Part shown: one piece after another, positions 34,766 through 44,262 of the stretch | Layout: the number at the start of each line of letters is the position of its first letter | Numbering within the stretch: position 1 is the first letter of the stretch | Assembly: GCA_017381935.1 (NCBI GenBank) | Contig: JAFOBG010000018.1 | Location: 1 to 58,345 of the forward strand | Direction of reading: 5' to 3' | Source: Alistipes sp. | GTDB taxonomy: Bacteria; Bacteroidota; Bacteroidia; Bacteroidales; Rikenellaceae | DNA: 58,345 nt | Program-made: the position numbers and the translations under genes | Notes under the pieces: model-generated | What the model saw: the letters and a program-made list of their open reading frames with translations, nothing else | What the model was told of the DNA's origin: nothing | Database searches by the model: none

Positions 34766-35715
34766 TAGAAGAAAAATTCATCTTCAGTCTCTGTTGACTG
34801 AGGTTCTACATGGTGCATATTTAGAGAGTCAGCAGCTACACGGGCCAAAGAGTCTGCTAATTCACGAGCTTTCAGCGCCGCCTCGACAGCTCTATTAGAC
34901 TCCTCAGCGGCCTTCGCCACAAGTTCCTTATCGAGAGTAAGGTGTACAGAGACTTTTGTTCCCAAAGCAAGTGAAGTACCCTGCAAGACACTCTGGCGAC
35001 AAACTAAAGCATCATCTTGATTGAGCAATGTAATATTCTCATCATAGGTTACCTGACCAACATTAAGGCCCGTCTCCCACAACTTGCCCTTTGCATCAAA
35101 GAGCTTTCGGCCGATAAGACGTGGCACAGAGGTACTATTTTCACCCTGGCTCACACCTACTTGTAGAGTTACACCTGTACCCTTCTCTATTCTGATATCG
35201 CTCTCTGCCGTTACCTCAACGCCTCCAAGATATTGAGCAAGCACATAGTTTGTTGCAATATCGTCAACATATATCAACTCCTCAATCTCAAAGCCTGCAC
35301 CCTCAAGCATATTCTTTGCCTGACGCAAAGAACGGCCTGCGACATAAGGGAGTGGTAGCTTTTTCTGAGCAAATGAGTTGATGGTAAGGTATATCTTTCT
35401 TCCCTCCTTTACATCAACACCCCCACGTGGCAGTTGGTCAAGCACCATACCGCCGGGATATGCAGGTACATAGAGTGAATCGTTTACAATAATCTCAAGA
35501 CCACTCTTCTTGGCAAAATACTGTGCATCCTTAAGCACAAGTCCTGTAAAGTCAGGCACTGTTCGGCGCATACCATGACGAGTACCTACAGCAAGAGCTA
35601 TATATGAGAGCACAACTAACAGTGCAACAACTCCAACTATAAGTATTACATTCCAAAATATAGATTTACTACGCAGGCGTGCAAATGCCGACTCTTTATT
35701 TGTCTGTTTTTTCAT
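34765..35715 (-). CDS. PASTA-domain membrane protein
   Basis: 316 aa. A short cytoplasmic start, one transmembrane helix (about 20-45), then three PASTA repeats in the periplasm (around 50-118, 119-190, 195-265; each with V-P-x-x-x-G and A-x-x-x-L-x-x-x-G patterns such as VPDFTGLVLKDA, LPYVAGRSLRQA, VPRLIGRKLFDA), and a charged C-terminal tail. No kinase or penicillin-binding domain is attached, unlike PknB or PBP2x. PASTA modules bind peptidoglycan or muropeptides. It overlaps mqnE by 20 nt upstream and rluD downstream. Confidence 0.88.
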   Translation of the reverse strand: MKKQTNKESAFARLRSKSIFWNVILIVGVVALLVVLSYIALAVGTRHGMRRTVPDFTGLVLKDAQYFAKKSGLEIIVNDSLYVPAYPGGMVLDQLPRGGVDVKEGRKIYLTINSFAQKKLPLPYVAGRSLRQAKNMLEGAGFEIEELIYVDDIATNYVLAQYLGGVEVTAESDIRIEKGTGVTLQVGVSQGENSTSVPRLIGRKLFDAKGKLWETGLNVGQVTYDENITLLNQDDALVCRQSVLQGTSLALGTKVSVHLTLDKELVAKAAEESNRAVEAALKARELADSLARVAADSLNMHHVEPQSTETEDEFFF

Positions 35716-36793
35716 CTCTTACTATCTCGTTATAATGGGTATCTCTCTCAACAGCCACAAAGCCAGCATTGCGACATATAGTCTCAATATCCCCTACGCT
35801 CATGGTTGGGTGGCTATCCTCAGCTCCGGCCATAGAGTATATCTTAGTCGAATCCTCTATCGTTCCATCTATATCATCTGCGCCAAAGGCTAAAGCTAAC
35901 TCAGTGGTACTCTTACCATACATAACCCAATAGGCCTTAATATGTGGTACATTATCAAGCACAAGACGGCTCATGGCAAGTGTCCTCAAATCATCCAAAA
36001 CCGAAGTCTCTCCCAAATATGAGAGTTCATTATGTGCACTACGGTACTTAAGCGGAATAAAGGCGTTAATACCGCCTGTTTCATCCTGCAACTCTCTAAT
36101 ACGCATCAGATGGTCTATTCTGTGCTCTATTGTCTCGATATGGCCATAGAGCATTGTTGCATTAGAGTCTATACCCATACCATGTGCTGTTCGATGCAGA
36201 GCTATCCACTCCTCAGCACGCCCCTTCTGTGGACAAATTACATTACGTATCTCGTGTGCAAAAATCTCAGCTCCTCCTCCTGGTATCGACTCCATACCGG
36301 CCTGCTTAAGCAGTGTTAATCCCTGCTCTAAGGTCAAGCCTGCATGATGAATCATATAGTTCAGTTCGACTGCTGTAAAGGCCTTAACTGCAATATTGGG
36401 CTCAATTTGCTTAATGCGGCGTATCATATCGGCATAGTAATATATATCATGCTCCACATCTACACCACCCACAATATGAATCTCCGTAGCTCCACTACCC
36501 TTGCGAGAGCGAACAATATCAAGGACTTGTTCTAACGTATATCGCCATGCCCCTAGCTCGCCCTCTTTACGGCGATAAGAGCAGAATTTACACTCAAACA
36601 GACACACATTAGTCGGTTCAAGGTGGTAGTTGCGGTTGTAATATACCTTCTCTCCACTAACCCTTCTCTTTGCCTCTACTGCAAGTTGAGAGAGTTGCCA
36701 AAGAGGCGCATTCTGCCACAGATAGAGTGCCTCTGAGGCTGCAATACGCTCTGACTTGCGTAACTTTGAGACTATATCTGTCATCTGGTCCAT
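35696..36793 (-). CDS. mqnE: Aminodeoxyfutalosine synthase (MqnE)
   Basis: 365 aa radical SAM enzyme. The cluster motif is C64-x3-C68-x2-C71 (CLFECKFC). Diagnostic blocks: YYNRNYHLEPTN, EIHIVGGV, SIPGGGAEIF, SNATMLYGHIE, FIPLKYR and the C-terminal DDIDGTIEDSTKIYSMAGA. Converts 3-[(1-carboxyvinyl)oxy]benzoate to aminodeoxyfutalosine in the futalosine route to menaquinone. Reading as MqnE, not MqnC, rests on the GGGAEIF-EIR pattern. The other mqn genes are not in the window. Spaced 1 nt from the permease gene. Confidence 0.92.
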   Translation of the reverse strand: MDQMTDIVSKLRKSERIAASEALYLWQNAPLWQLSQLAVEAKRRVSGEKVYYNRNYHLEPTNVCLFECKFCSYRRKEGELGAWRYTLEQVLDIVRSRKGSGATEIHIVGGVDVEHDIYYYADMIRRIKQIEPNIAVKAFTAVELNYMIHHAGLTLEQGLTLLKQAGMESIPGGGAEIFAHEIRNVICPQKGRAEEWIALHRTAHGMGIDSNATMLYGHIETIEHRIDHLMRIRELQDETGGINAFIPLKYRSAHNELSYLGETSVLDDLRTLAMSRLVLDNVPHIKAYWVMYGKSTTELALAFGADDIDGTIEDSTKIYSMAGAEDSHPTMSVGDIETICRNAGFVAVERDTHYNEIVRDEKTDK

Positions 36794-36794
36794 A

Positions 36795-37925
36795 CTACTT
36801 CGGAGCTTTACGATATAGATAGATACCTATTATGAGGAAGATTACATTCGGTAGCCATACAGCTATCATTGTAGGCATACTTCCGCCCTTAGCAAACTCC
36901 TCAAAGACTCGGGTAAGCATGATATATGAAAAACAGAGAGTAATACCTATTCCGATATGCAATCCCGTTCCTCCTCTAACCTTTCGAGACGAGAGCGAAA
37001 CTCCAATAAGGGTCAAAATAAATGTTCCAAACGGATAGGAGAAGCGTATATGGCGTTCAACCTCAATTTGTCGTATCGAGTCAGAGCCCTTCATGCGTTG
37101 TTGGTCAAGGAAGTTGTTAAGCTCCACAATATTCATCGTTGTAAGCAACTCTGTCAGACGGCCAAGCTCTATAACGTCGAGGTTTATCATCGTATCAAGA
37201 TTACGCTGCTGAGTAAAGGTCTCCTCCCCACTCTGAGCAAATCGTCGCTCGACATATCTCTGGGCTGTCCAATGCTTTGTCTGAGGGTCAAACTTGACAT
37301 CCGATGCCTCTAAAGTACCCACAATATTACTACCCTCAAACTTCTCAAGAGCAAGGAACGATGCTACAGATGTACTCTTGCTAAAACCTCGAATATAGGC
37401 AAATGTTCCCGGCTCGACCTGACGATAGATATGGCGGTCATACTGCTCTCTTGCTCTACGGGCGATATATTTCTGTTCAAAGGCTACACAGTCTTTCTGC
37501 GTCATAGGGATAAGCCATAGACTCATCACAAGCGAGAGTATAGTAATAAAGAGTGCTCCCAAGAAGTATGGCCACATAAGGCGGCGGAACGACATACCAC
37601 CCGAAAGCATAGCCACAATCTCTGTCTGGTATGCCAACTTTGAAGTAAAGAAGATAACTGCAATAAAGGTAAAGAGTGCCGAGAACTGATTTATAAAGAA
37701 GGGCACAAACTTAAAGTAGTAGTCAAAGATAATGGCAGAAAGCGGAGCGTGCATCTGTATAAAGTCGTCCACCTTCTCCACATAATCAAAGACCACAACC
37801 ACCACAATAATCATGGCAATTGCAAAGAGGTAAGTACCTACAAACTTGCCGATGATATATCGGTCCAGAATCTTAAATCCCGGAAACCACGATGGACGTT
37901 TATTGTATTGAGGTAACATTGCCAT
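36795..37925 (-). CDS. LptF/LptG-family permease
   Basis: 376 aa from the chosen ATG 37925. Three N-terminal transmembrane helices (about 20-125), a periplasmic beta-jellyroll region in the middle (about 130-290), and three C-terminal helices (about 300-372): the YjgP/YjgQ (LptFG) topology. The start FKILDRYIIGKFVGTYLFAI is typical. Part of the LPS exporter LptB2FG. Which of F or G it is cannot be told. The frame is open further upstream into tgt, but this ATG follows the tgt stop by one base. Confidence 0.87.
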   Translation of the reverse strand: MAMLPQYNKRPSWFPGFKILDRYIIGKFVGTYLFAIAMIIVVVVVFDYVEKVDDFIQMHAPLSAIIFDYYFKFVPFFINQFSALFTFIAVIFFTSKLAYQTEIVAMLSGGMSFRRLMWPYFLGALFITILSLVMSLWLIPMTQKDCVAFEQKYIARRAREQYDRHIYRQVEPGTFAYIRGFSKSTSVASFLALEKFEGSNIVGTLEASDVKFDPQTKHWTAQRYVERRFAQSGEETFTQQRNLDTMINLDVIELGRLTELLTTMNIVELNNFLDQQRMKGSDSIRQIEVERHIRFSYPFGTFILTLIGVSLSSRKVRGGTGLHIGIGITLCFSYIMLTRVFEEFAKGGSMPTMIAVWLPNVIFLIIGIYLYRKAPK

Positions 37926-37926
37926 A

Positions 37927-39057
37927 CTAAAGTCTTCTTGAGAGTCTTTCAACCATAATATCTTTCCACTGCGCAAAGTCGCCTGCAATGATATGCTCAC
38001 GGGCCTGACCAACAAGCCACAAATAGAAGCCTATATTGTGCAGTGATGCAATCTGAGCAGCCAACATTTCTCCACAAACAACAAGGTGATGGAGGTAGGC
38101 CTTCGAGTAGAGGGTATCGACAAATGTAGTTCCTTGAGTGTCAATAGGCGAAAAGTCATTCTCCCACTTCTTGTTGCGTATATTTATAACGCCTTGCGAG
38201 GTAAAAAGTTGCCCATTTCTACCATTTCTTGTCGGCATTACGCAGTCAAACATATCCACACCTCGTGCAATTCCCTCAAGGATATTGATAGGTGTTCCCA
38301 CACCCATAAGATAGCGAGGCTTATCTGTCGGCAAAACGGCATTTACAACCTCAATCATAGCATACATCACCTCTGTAGGCTCTCCTACCGCAAGGCCGCC
38401 AATAGCATAGCCATCGGCGTTGTACTGTAGCACATTCTGGGCTGCCTTCTCTCGAAGGTCTGCATAACCACAACCCTGAACAATCGGAAAGAGAGATTGG
38501 TAGTGGCCATACTTTGGAGAGGTCTTGTGGTATTGGTTAAAACATCTATCAAGCCAACGCTCAGTAAGAGCCAACGACTTAGCCGCATACTCTTTCGGCG
38601 CATCACCTGGAGGGCACTCGTCAAAGGCCATCATAATATCGGCACCAATAGTACGCTCTGTATCTATTACACTCTCCGGAGTAAAGATATGGCGTGAGCC
38701 GTCAATATGCGACTGAAAGTGGCAACCATCCTCCTTGAGTTTTCGGCATGCCGCCAAAGAGAATACCTGAAAACCTCCACTATCTGTAAGCATCGGGCCA
38801 TCCCATGTCGAAAAACGGTGTACACCTCCCGCCTCCTCGATAATCTTCATTCCGGGACGAAGGTAGAGGTGGTATGTGTTGGCAAGAATAATCTGTGCCT
38901 TTGCCTCATCTTTTAGGTCTCTGTGAAAGATGCCCTTCATTGCTGCCGCAGTTCCTACAGGCATGAAAATAGGAGTCTGAATAGTTCCATGATCTGTTAC
39001 TATCTCTCCGGCACGAGCCTTGCTTTTAGTATCTGTATGTTGTAAAGTGAACTTCAT
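37927..39057 (-). CDS. tgt: tRNA-guanine transglycosylase (queuine tRNA-ribosyltransferase)
   Basis: 376 aa from ATG 39057 (MKFTLQHTD). Exchanges guanine-34 for preQ1 in GUN-anticodon tRNAs. Motifs: TPIFMPVGT, LANTYHLYLRPG, DSGGFQVFSL, ADIMMAFDECPPG, GIARGVDMFDCVMPTRNGRNG with the nucleophile Asp in the DCVMPTR block. The zinc site normally has C-x-C-x2-C plus His; only parts of it are visible (VVCGEMLAA near the C-terminus), so the metal ligands should be checked. First gene of a six-gene operon; its promoter is 6 nt from the ATG. Confidence 0.92.
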   Translation of the reverse strand: MKFTLQHTDTKSKARAGEIVTDHGTIQTPIFMPVGTAAAMKGIFHRDLKDEAKAQIILANTYHLYLRPGMKIIEEAGGVHRFSTWDGPMLTDSGGFQVFSLAACRKLKEDGCHFQSHIDGSRHIFTPESVIDTERTIGADIMMAFDECPPGDAPKEYAAKSLALTERWLDRCFNQYHKTSPKYGHYQSLFPIVQGCGYADLREKAAQNVLQYNADGYAIGGLAVGEPTEVMYAMIEVVNAVLPTDKPRYLMGVGTPINILEGIARGVDMFDCVMPTRNGRNGQLFTSQGVINIRNKKWENDFSPIDTQGTTFVDTLYSKAYLHHLVVCGEMLAAQIASLHNIGFYLWLVGQAREHIIAGDFAQWKDIMVERLSRRL

Positions 39058-39063
39058 AAGCGA

Positions 39064-39071
39064 CAAAGGTA
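39064..39071 (-). promoter_or_regulatory. Promoter -7 box of the tgt operon
   Basis: Minus-strand TACCTTTG, 6 nt upstream of the tgt ATG; implies a leaderless or near-leaderless operon mRNA. Confidence 0.62.
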
Positions 39072-39165
39072 CGTTTTTTAATTGTAAATTAAAAATCTAA
39101 GCTATACACACTACTAACTCCCTCTCTTTTTGGTAACAAAAAAGGAGGCAAAGGACAACTAACAA

Positions 39166-40839
39166 CTATAGTTTATGAGCCTTTGGTGGAAATGGTGTAG
39201 GTCGAACAAGAGAGTCAATAAATGTACGACCGAATGGATCTGTAGCTCGTATCTTAACAACTGTAGTTGCAGTATCAGTCTTAACTCGGAAGAGATGTTG
39301 TGAACTGTTTCTTCCAAAATTCAGTTTGCGACCCCTTGAGTTTTTATGGCGCACTACAACTGAGGCTATAGTAAAGAGTGGATCATCCTGATATACACGT
39401 CTTGGTTTGAGTTTCTTATCACCCTCCCATACCTCAAGTTTAGCCTTCGGTTCGTCGGCCCAATAGTTGATATAGACATAGTTTGCAAAGTTCGCAATGC
39501 CATAATTAACCCTCTTATCTGGATAGGCCTGAACCATCGCCTTTACATCTTCGTTTTGGCGATAGTACTCCATCACGCTATTCATATCATAGGCTCGGAA
39601 AGTTCTCTTTTCATCATGTACAGAGCGATAAGACCACTTTACATCTCGCCCATCATAGTCAAAAATCTCAAAGCCTGCCGTAGCACCATCGGAACACATG
39701 TGGTCAAAGCCGTTATAAGATGACTCCCATCCATTTCCTCCAAGCGGAGTGATAGTATGTTCTGTTATATTTTTAAGTTCTTTAGGATCTGAGACTCTAC
39801 GTCTGTGAGCATGTGCGGTGATAAATCTAACGGTTGAAAAATCTTTAAATGCGGCTATAAGCGAATCGACATACTCAGGCTTAGTAAAGCTCTTTATAAT
39901 TGAGCCCTTGTTAGACTTGCGGATTGCGCCATGGTGCATACAGACCATAATCGGTGTACTTTTATCCTTAACCAGCTCAAGGTCTCTACGTAGCCAAGCC
40001 AAACAATCTGCCGACACACGGCTGTCAAAGTTTCGCTTACCTACAATCTCTGTCGGATATTTACCATCTCCAGGGTCATTGCGAAAGACAATATTATCAA
40101 GCACCACATAGTGCACCTGTCCGATATTGAGTGAGTAAAAACGAGGAGCACACGATGTGGCATAGAGTTCAGAGGCTTGATGGTCGGTCATCGCCCCTGC
40201 CGGAACAGCACCGTCATACTCATTTTCACCCATAACCGTATAGACCATTGTCGGATAGTGCATAGTGGCCATAAGGCTAAGAACATCTGTCGGGTCTATC
40301 TCTTGCGAATACCACGAATCATTACGGCACAAATCTCCCAAAAATATCGAATAGACAGGTATTGAGTCTCTCACCTGCTCCACAGCGTTCTTAAATGCTG
40401 GGATACATAGGCGTTTAAACTGCAACATATCGTCATTACGGCCCGAAATGTGCAAATCGGCAGCAAAAATTACTCTATGACGGTTATTGTCAACCTTTTT
40501 CAGTTCAAAGTCATGACGCTCAACCTTTTGCATCTTGCGGCTATTAAGTGGTGCCCAGAATTGAGGCATAATACCACGTTTTACTGTCGGCTCATAACCC
40601 GATGGAGTAATAACAAAGACCGAACCGTAGTATTTGAGCGAGTGCAACTGATAGACTCCCAAGCTATCTGTCTGAGTAAATAGTGCTCCATCACTTACCG
40701 TTACCCCGACCATAGGCTCTCCGTTACAAGTAACCTTACCGGCTACTGTTACACCCTCAGAGAGCTGCAGCTCCTCCTTTGCTACGGCTGACAGACAGAT
40801 AGCAAAAAGAGCAAAGATAGAGATTAGAAAACGTCTCAT
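39166..40839 (-). CDS. Secreted calcineurin-like metallophosphoesterase
   Basis: 557 aa with a signal peptide (SAVA-K). An N-terminal Ig/carboxypeptidase-regulatory-like fold (about 28-105; VAGKVTCNGEPMVGVTV) precedes the phosphoesterase core: AADLHISG (D-x-H), FLGDLC, GENEYD in place of GNHD, CMHHG and AHAHRRR in place of GHTH. The C-terminal 140 residues form the MetallophosC-type beta domain. The family acts on phosphodiesters or phosphomonoesters outside the cytoplasm; substrate unknown. Its ATG overlaps the rsmG stop by 4 nt. Confidence 0.85.
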   Translation of the reverse strand: MRRFLISIFALFAICLSAVAKEELQLSEGVTVAGKVTCNGEPMVGVTVSDGALFTQTDSLGVYQLHSLKYYGSVFVITPSGYEPTVKRGIMPQFWAPLNSRKMQKVERHDFELKKVDNNRHRVIFAADLHISGRNDDMLQFKRLCIPAFKNAVEQVRDSIPVYSIFLGDLCRNDSWYSQEIDPTDVLSLMATMHYPTMVYTVMGENEYDGAVPAGAMTDHQASELYATSCAPRFYSLNIGQVHYVVLDNIVFRNDPGDGKYPTEIVGKRNFDSRVSADCLAWLRRDLELVKDKSTPIMVCMHHGAIRKSNKGSIIKSFTKPEYVDSLIAAFKDFSTVRFITAHAHRRRVSDPKELKNITEHTITPLGGNGWESSYNGFDHMCSDGATAGFEIFDYDGRDVKWSYRSVHDEKRTFRAYDMNSVMEYYRQNEDVKAMVQAYPDKRVNYGIANFANYVYINYWADEPKAKLEVWEGDKKLKPRRVYQDDPLFTIASVVVRHKNSRGRKLNFGRNSSQHLFRVKTDTATTVVKIRATDPFGRTFIDSLVRPTPFPPKAHKL

Positions 40840-41468
40840 TTTGTGGTATATACTACTTGTTTTGTCTCAAAAAACTCCTCCTCAAAAAAGTCAGAGATAT
40901 TAAATATCGTCCACTCTTTGCCTGTTGCCGCCAACTCCTCTGTAAGGTCTCCACCCTTGAGATAGAGAATACCGTTTGGAAGTGTTCCATGCCCTTGCCC
41001 ACGCTCTATTTTACGCCACACCCAGCCAACAAAGGTTGACATATCGGTAACAGCTCTGGAGACAACAAAGTCAAATTTCCCCTCAACTCTCTCCACTCGG
41101 TCATTTATAGCACGCAGGTTGGTAGGTCCCAAAGCCGAGCGTACATTCTCAACAACAGTAATCTTCTTACCTATAGAGTCCACAGCCGTAAAATTGACAT
41201 TTGGGAAGAGTATTGCCAAAGGTAGGCTCGGAAAACCACCTCCGCAACCCACATCTATCACTCGTGCCCCATCTGCAAAATTACACACCTTGGCTATAGC
41301 AAGCGAGTGTAGCACATGATGTAGATAGAGCGAAGAGAAATCTTTGCGAGAGACCACATTTATCTTCGCATTCCACTCTCCATATAGGTCATAGAGAGCT
41401 GTAAACTGAGCCCTCTGCTGCTCTGAAAGATTCTCAAAATACTTGAATATAAGCTCAGAAGTGTACAT
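40836..41468 (-). CDS. rsmG: 16S rRNA (guanine527-N7)-methyltransferase
   Basis: 210 aa. SAM-dependent methyltransferase: VIDVGCGGGFPSLPLAI (motif I), VDSIGKK, and FDFVVSRAV; N-terminal KINVVSRKDFSSLYLHHVLHSL is typical. Modifies G527 in the 16S rRNA 530 loop; loss usually gives low-level streptomycin resistance. Lies in an operon between the ECF sigma gene (2 nt upstream) and the phosphoesterase (overlapping). Confidence 0.95.
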   Translation of the reverse strand: MYTSELIFKYFENLSEQQRAQFTALYDLYGEWNAKINVVSRKDFSSLYLHHVLHSLAIAKVCNFADGARVIDVGCGGGFPSLPLAILFPNVNFTAVDSIGKKITVVENVRSALGPTNLRAINDRVERVEGKFDFVVSRAVTDMSTFVGWVWRKIERGQGHGTLPNGILYLKGGDLTEELAATGKEWTIFNISDFFEEEFFETKQVVYTTK

Positions 41469-41470
41469 AA

Positions 41471-42061
41471 TTATCGGATTTGGTCAGCCTCGGTAATGAG
41501 TCGGCACATCATAGCTCTGACTCTGAAGATACGGGTCTTTACAGTACCCAATTTCATCTGAAGAGCCTCTGCAATCTCTTCGTATGTATATTCCTCAAGG
41601 AAACGCATAATAAAGAGTCGTCTGTAGTCCTCAGGCAGAGTAGCAATATATCGCTCTATCTGCGCACGTTGCTGTGCATTGATAATACTCTCCTCAGGTG
41701 TAGGGTTTGCCGCCTGAGCCGTTGTTGTGCAACGTCCATCAAGAGGTAGATTATTCTCAGGATTGAGCGCATTACTGCGACGGGAACGGTTAAAATCGAC
41801 AAATGTATTTTTGGCAATGGTACATATCCACGCACCAAAGTCGTAGTCGGGATTATATCTGTTTATATTCAAAAAGGCCTTCATAAACGCCTCCTGCAAC
41901 AGATCCTCCACATCATCAGGATTGCCGGAACGCTTTACCAGCATTGCATAAATAGAGTCCTTATGGCGCATAAAGAGTGGCTCAAAGGCTCTGCTATCAC
42001 CCTCAACCACCAAGCGCACTAATGCTCGGTCATCCAATGCTGTATAATCTTTTATCTCCAT
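41471..42061 (-). CDS. ECF-type RNA polymerase sigma factor
   Basis: 196 aa from ATG 42061. Region 2 (about 20-95) includes DVEDLLQEAFMKAFLNI and FGAWICTIAKNTFVDFNRSRR; region 4 (about 135-190) has LPEDYRRLFIMRFLEEYTYEEIAEALQMKLGTVKTRIFRVR. No anti-sigma gene is adjacent; neighbours are a glycosyltransferase and rsmG. Regulon unknown. The start was chosen over an upstream ATG because it overlaps the preceding gene by only 10 nt and matches the family length. Confidence 0.93.
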   Translation of the reverse strand: MEIKDYTALDDRALVRLVVEGDSRAFEPLFMRHKDSIYAMLVKRSGNPDDVEDLLQEAFMKAFLNINRYNPDYDFGAWICTIAKNTFVDFNRSRRSNALNPENNLPLDGRCTTTAQAANPTPEESIINAQQRAQIERYIATLPEDYRRLFIMRFLEEYTYEEIAEALQMKLGTVKTRIFRVRAMMCRLITEADQIR

Positions 42062-43200
42062 TTGTATATTCGCTGGGGCTGTGTTGTTCTGATAAAGAGA
42101 CGAACCCACGGCTCCAATAGGTCAAATAGTGGCCCCCATGCCGCAATCTTACTCTCACCCACTCGCTTTGCGGTCTTGTAGTTTACCAAGCCTACAATAA
42201 TGTAACGAGTAAGTATAAAGAATGCTATTGCAGCCTTCAACTCAAGAGGTAGAGCAACCAAACCTCCAATCGCTGCCACAAAGAAGGCTACACGGCAAAT
42301 CTGCTCACAAGCCTCCGCATTGCGAGCTCTACGAGTGTAGAAACGGCGGGTCTGTCCTCTACGATATATCTCTGTCAGCCAATTATGCACGCTATCAGGT
42401 TCTCGCTCAGAGCAGTGTGCCGGCGGAGTTAGCATAACACTAACATTGTTCTTTGTAGCTATTCGTTGTACAAAAAGGTCATCCTCTCCTGCTGTAAGGT
42501 CGAGATGGTCAAAACCTCTGACGCTAAAATATAACTGCTTTGTAAAGCCTACGCAATTACGGAAGGCATCATACTGTCTGCCACAAATAGCCTCAGTAAG
42601 GGCTGTTCGACCCTCTGAAAAGCGATATTTGCGATAGAAAAGGTTTTTGAGGCCCCTCTTCTGCTCCCAATTACAATATCCCAAGACAATATCTCCAAAC
42701 ATAAAGCCACGAGCAATAAAGTCCACCCATTCAAGAGTTGTAGGACGTGTCTCAGGCGTTGTAAGCACTACGCACTCATGAGTTGCCGACTTAATACCGA
42801 TATTGAGCGCCATTTTCATTGTAACAGGATACTGCGGTGAGTAGTCAATCTGTGTAGTCTTAAGATGAGGATAGAACTTTCTCATGTGTCTCAATGTAGC
42901 ATAAAAAGCATCCTCTTTACCCACATAAACCGCCACAACCTCATAATTGGCACAGCTCTGTCCAAGCAGTATGCGAAAATCTCCCTTCAGATACTCCTCA
43001 TCCTCTCCAAAAAGTGGCACAACAACAGATACTGCAGTCTGCTCCTCTCTTATGCGAGGGCGAGCTGCAAGCTTAAAACGTGATACTATAAAGTAGCGAC
43101 ACTGCTGTACTATCTGCACTATAAACAACAGCAAAATAAGCAACATAAGTACTACTGCAGCAATACCGTATGATTCGATGATAGTTGTCAATATCTCCAT
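42052..43200 (-). CDS. Membrane-anchored family 2 glycosyltransferase
   Basis: 382 aa from ATG 43200. One N-terminal transmembrane helix (about 8-35), a GT-A domain (about 50-280) with VSVVVPLFGEDEEYLKGDF, a DD-like TAGEDDLFVQRI and a Q/RRGQTRRFY acceptor-site pattern (R-x-x-R-W/Y), then two C-terminal hydrophobic segments (about 300-350). Membrane GT2 enzymes of this kind build surface polysaccharides or glycolipids; the product is unknown. Promoter 43207-43214 lies 6 nt before the ATG. Confidence 0.87.
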   Translation of the reverse strand: MEILTTIIESYGIAAVVLMLLILLLFIVQIVQQCRYFIVSRFKLAARPRIREEQTAVSVVVPLFGEDEEYLKGDFRILLGQSCANYEVVAVYVGKEDAFYATLRHMRKFYPHLKTTQIDYSPQYPVTMKMALNIGIKSATHECVVLTTPETRPTTLEWVDFIARGFMFGDIVLGYCNWEQKRGLKNLFYRKYRFSEGRTALTEAICGRQYDAFRNCVGFTKQLYFSVRGFDHLDLTAGEDDLFVQRIATKNNVSVMLTPPAHCSEREPDSVHNWLTEIYRRGQTRRFYTRRARNAEACEQICRVAFFVAAIGGLVALPLELKAAIAFFILTRYIIVGLVNYKTAKRVGESKIAAWGPLFDLLEPWVRLFIRTTQPQRIYKWR

Positions 43201-43206
43201 AGAGCG

Positions 43207-43214
43207 CAAAGATA
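43207..43214 (-). promoter_or_regulatory. Promoter -7 box of the glycosyltransferase-sigma-rsmG operon
   Basis: Minus-strand TATCTTTG, 6 nt before the ATG at 43200. Confidence 0.62.
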
Positions 43215-43378
43215 CAAAAAAAAGAGTAGTAACGAGCAAAAAAAGAGTTTTTTTTAGCCCTATTAGAGATATTAGGAGAGGTAGTTAAGTTTAGCAAGCT
43301 AAAGAGTAAAAAAAACACCACATTTACTGCATCAATTACGCACAATAGGGGAGGGGTCTCCAAACCGTATTAGCAGAT

Positions 43379-44254
43379 TTACGCTTTAGTCGGCACGACA
43401 ACACGCAGGTTTCCAGGAAGACATTCGATAGACAGTGGAAACTCTGCACTTGGCTGGCCATCCATATCTGTCAATGGAGATAGCGGCGATGTTATTTCGA
43501 GTCTTGAGGAGCGTATATGTACTATATCCTCATTAGTTTTTCCGCTGGCGAGGTATTTCAATGCAGACCAAGCCCCCTCAAGGGTCTTGCATTTACGCAA
43601 CATCACGCAATCAAGCAGTCCGTCTTTCACCGAAGCATTACGGGCAAGTGGGAATCGACCTGCAGTCTCCCCATTGAATATGAGCGTTATCAAACTCTCT
43701 ATATCTGTTTGGCCTTGGTCGTGCACAATATGTAGTGGAATAAACTCTCTATTATGCAACTCCTTAGAGCCTTCAACCAGATAGGCAGCCTTTCCTATGT
43801 GTTGTTTTATTCTATCGGGCGTATGTTGCGAGGTTGTGGTAAAAAGTCCAAAACTAAAGATATTGACAAAGTAGAGGCCATTTACCACTCCGCAATCGAG
43901 ATTTTCGATATGCCCTCCGACAATCTGTTCTGCGGCACGCTTTATCTTTGAACTCATACCTATTGCACCTGCAAAGTCATTTGCCGTTCCTGCAGGTATC
44001 ACTCCGATAGGATAGTCAGCGCCCACCTCTTTCATGGCGTTGACAACATAATTTATCGTTCCATCGCCACCACAAACAACAACCAAGTCTATCTGCTCAA
44101 GTTCATCCTCAAACGGATTTTGGCCAAACTTAATCATCTTAGGGCATGGGCTATAACCAGCCTGGGCAAAGATATGTTCAACAGCATCCATACGGCGCAG
44201 AACTCGCCCACGACCCGCCTTAACATTGTATAGTATCAACACTCGTTTTCCCAT
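43379..44254 (-). CDS. Diacylglycerol/lipid kinase family protein (second copy)
   Basis: 291 aa. DAGK catalytic domain: YNVKAGRGR, VVCGGDGTINYVVNAM and PAGTANDFAG; the C-terminal half has SPLTDMDGQPSAEFP. Related to the kinase at 17342-18310 but clearly diverged. Probably a soluble lipid kinase at the inner membrane. Cotranscribed with apbE (8-nt gap). Confidence 0.88.
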   Translation of the reverse strand: MGKRVLILYNVKAGRGRVLRRMDAVEHIFAQAGYSPCPKMIKFGQNPFEDELEQIDLVVVCGGDGTINYVVNAMKEVGADYPIGVIPAGTANDFAGAIGMSSKIKRAAEQIVGGHIENLDCGVVNGLYFVNIFSFGLFTTTSQHTPDRIKQHIGKAAYLVEGSKELHNREFIPLHIVHDQGQTDIESLITLIFNGETAGRFPLARNASVKDGLLDCVMLRKCKTLEGAWSALKYLASGKTNEDIVHIRSSRLEITSPLSPLTDMDGQPSAEFPLSIECLPGNLRVVVPTKA

Positions 44255-44262
44255 AACGCACG

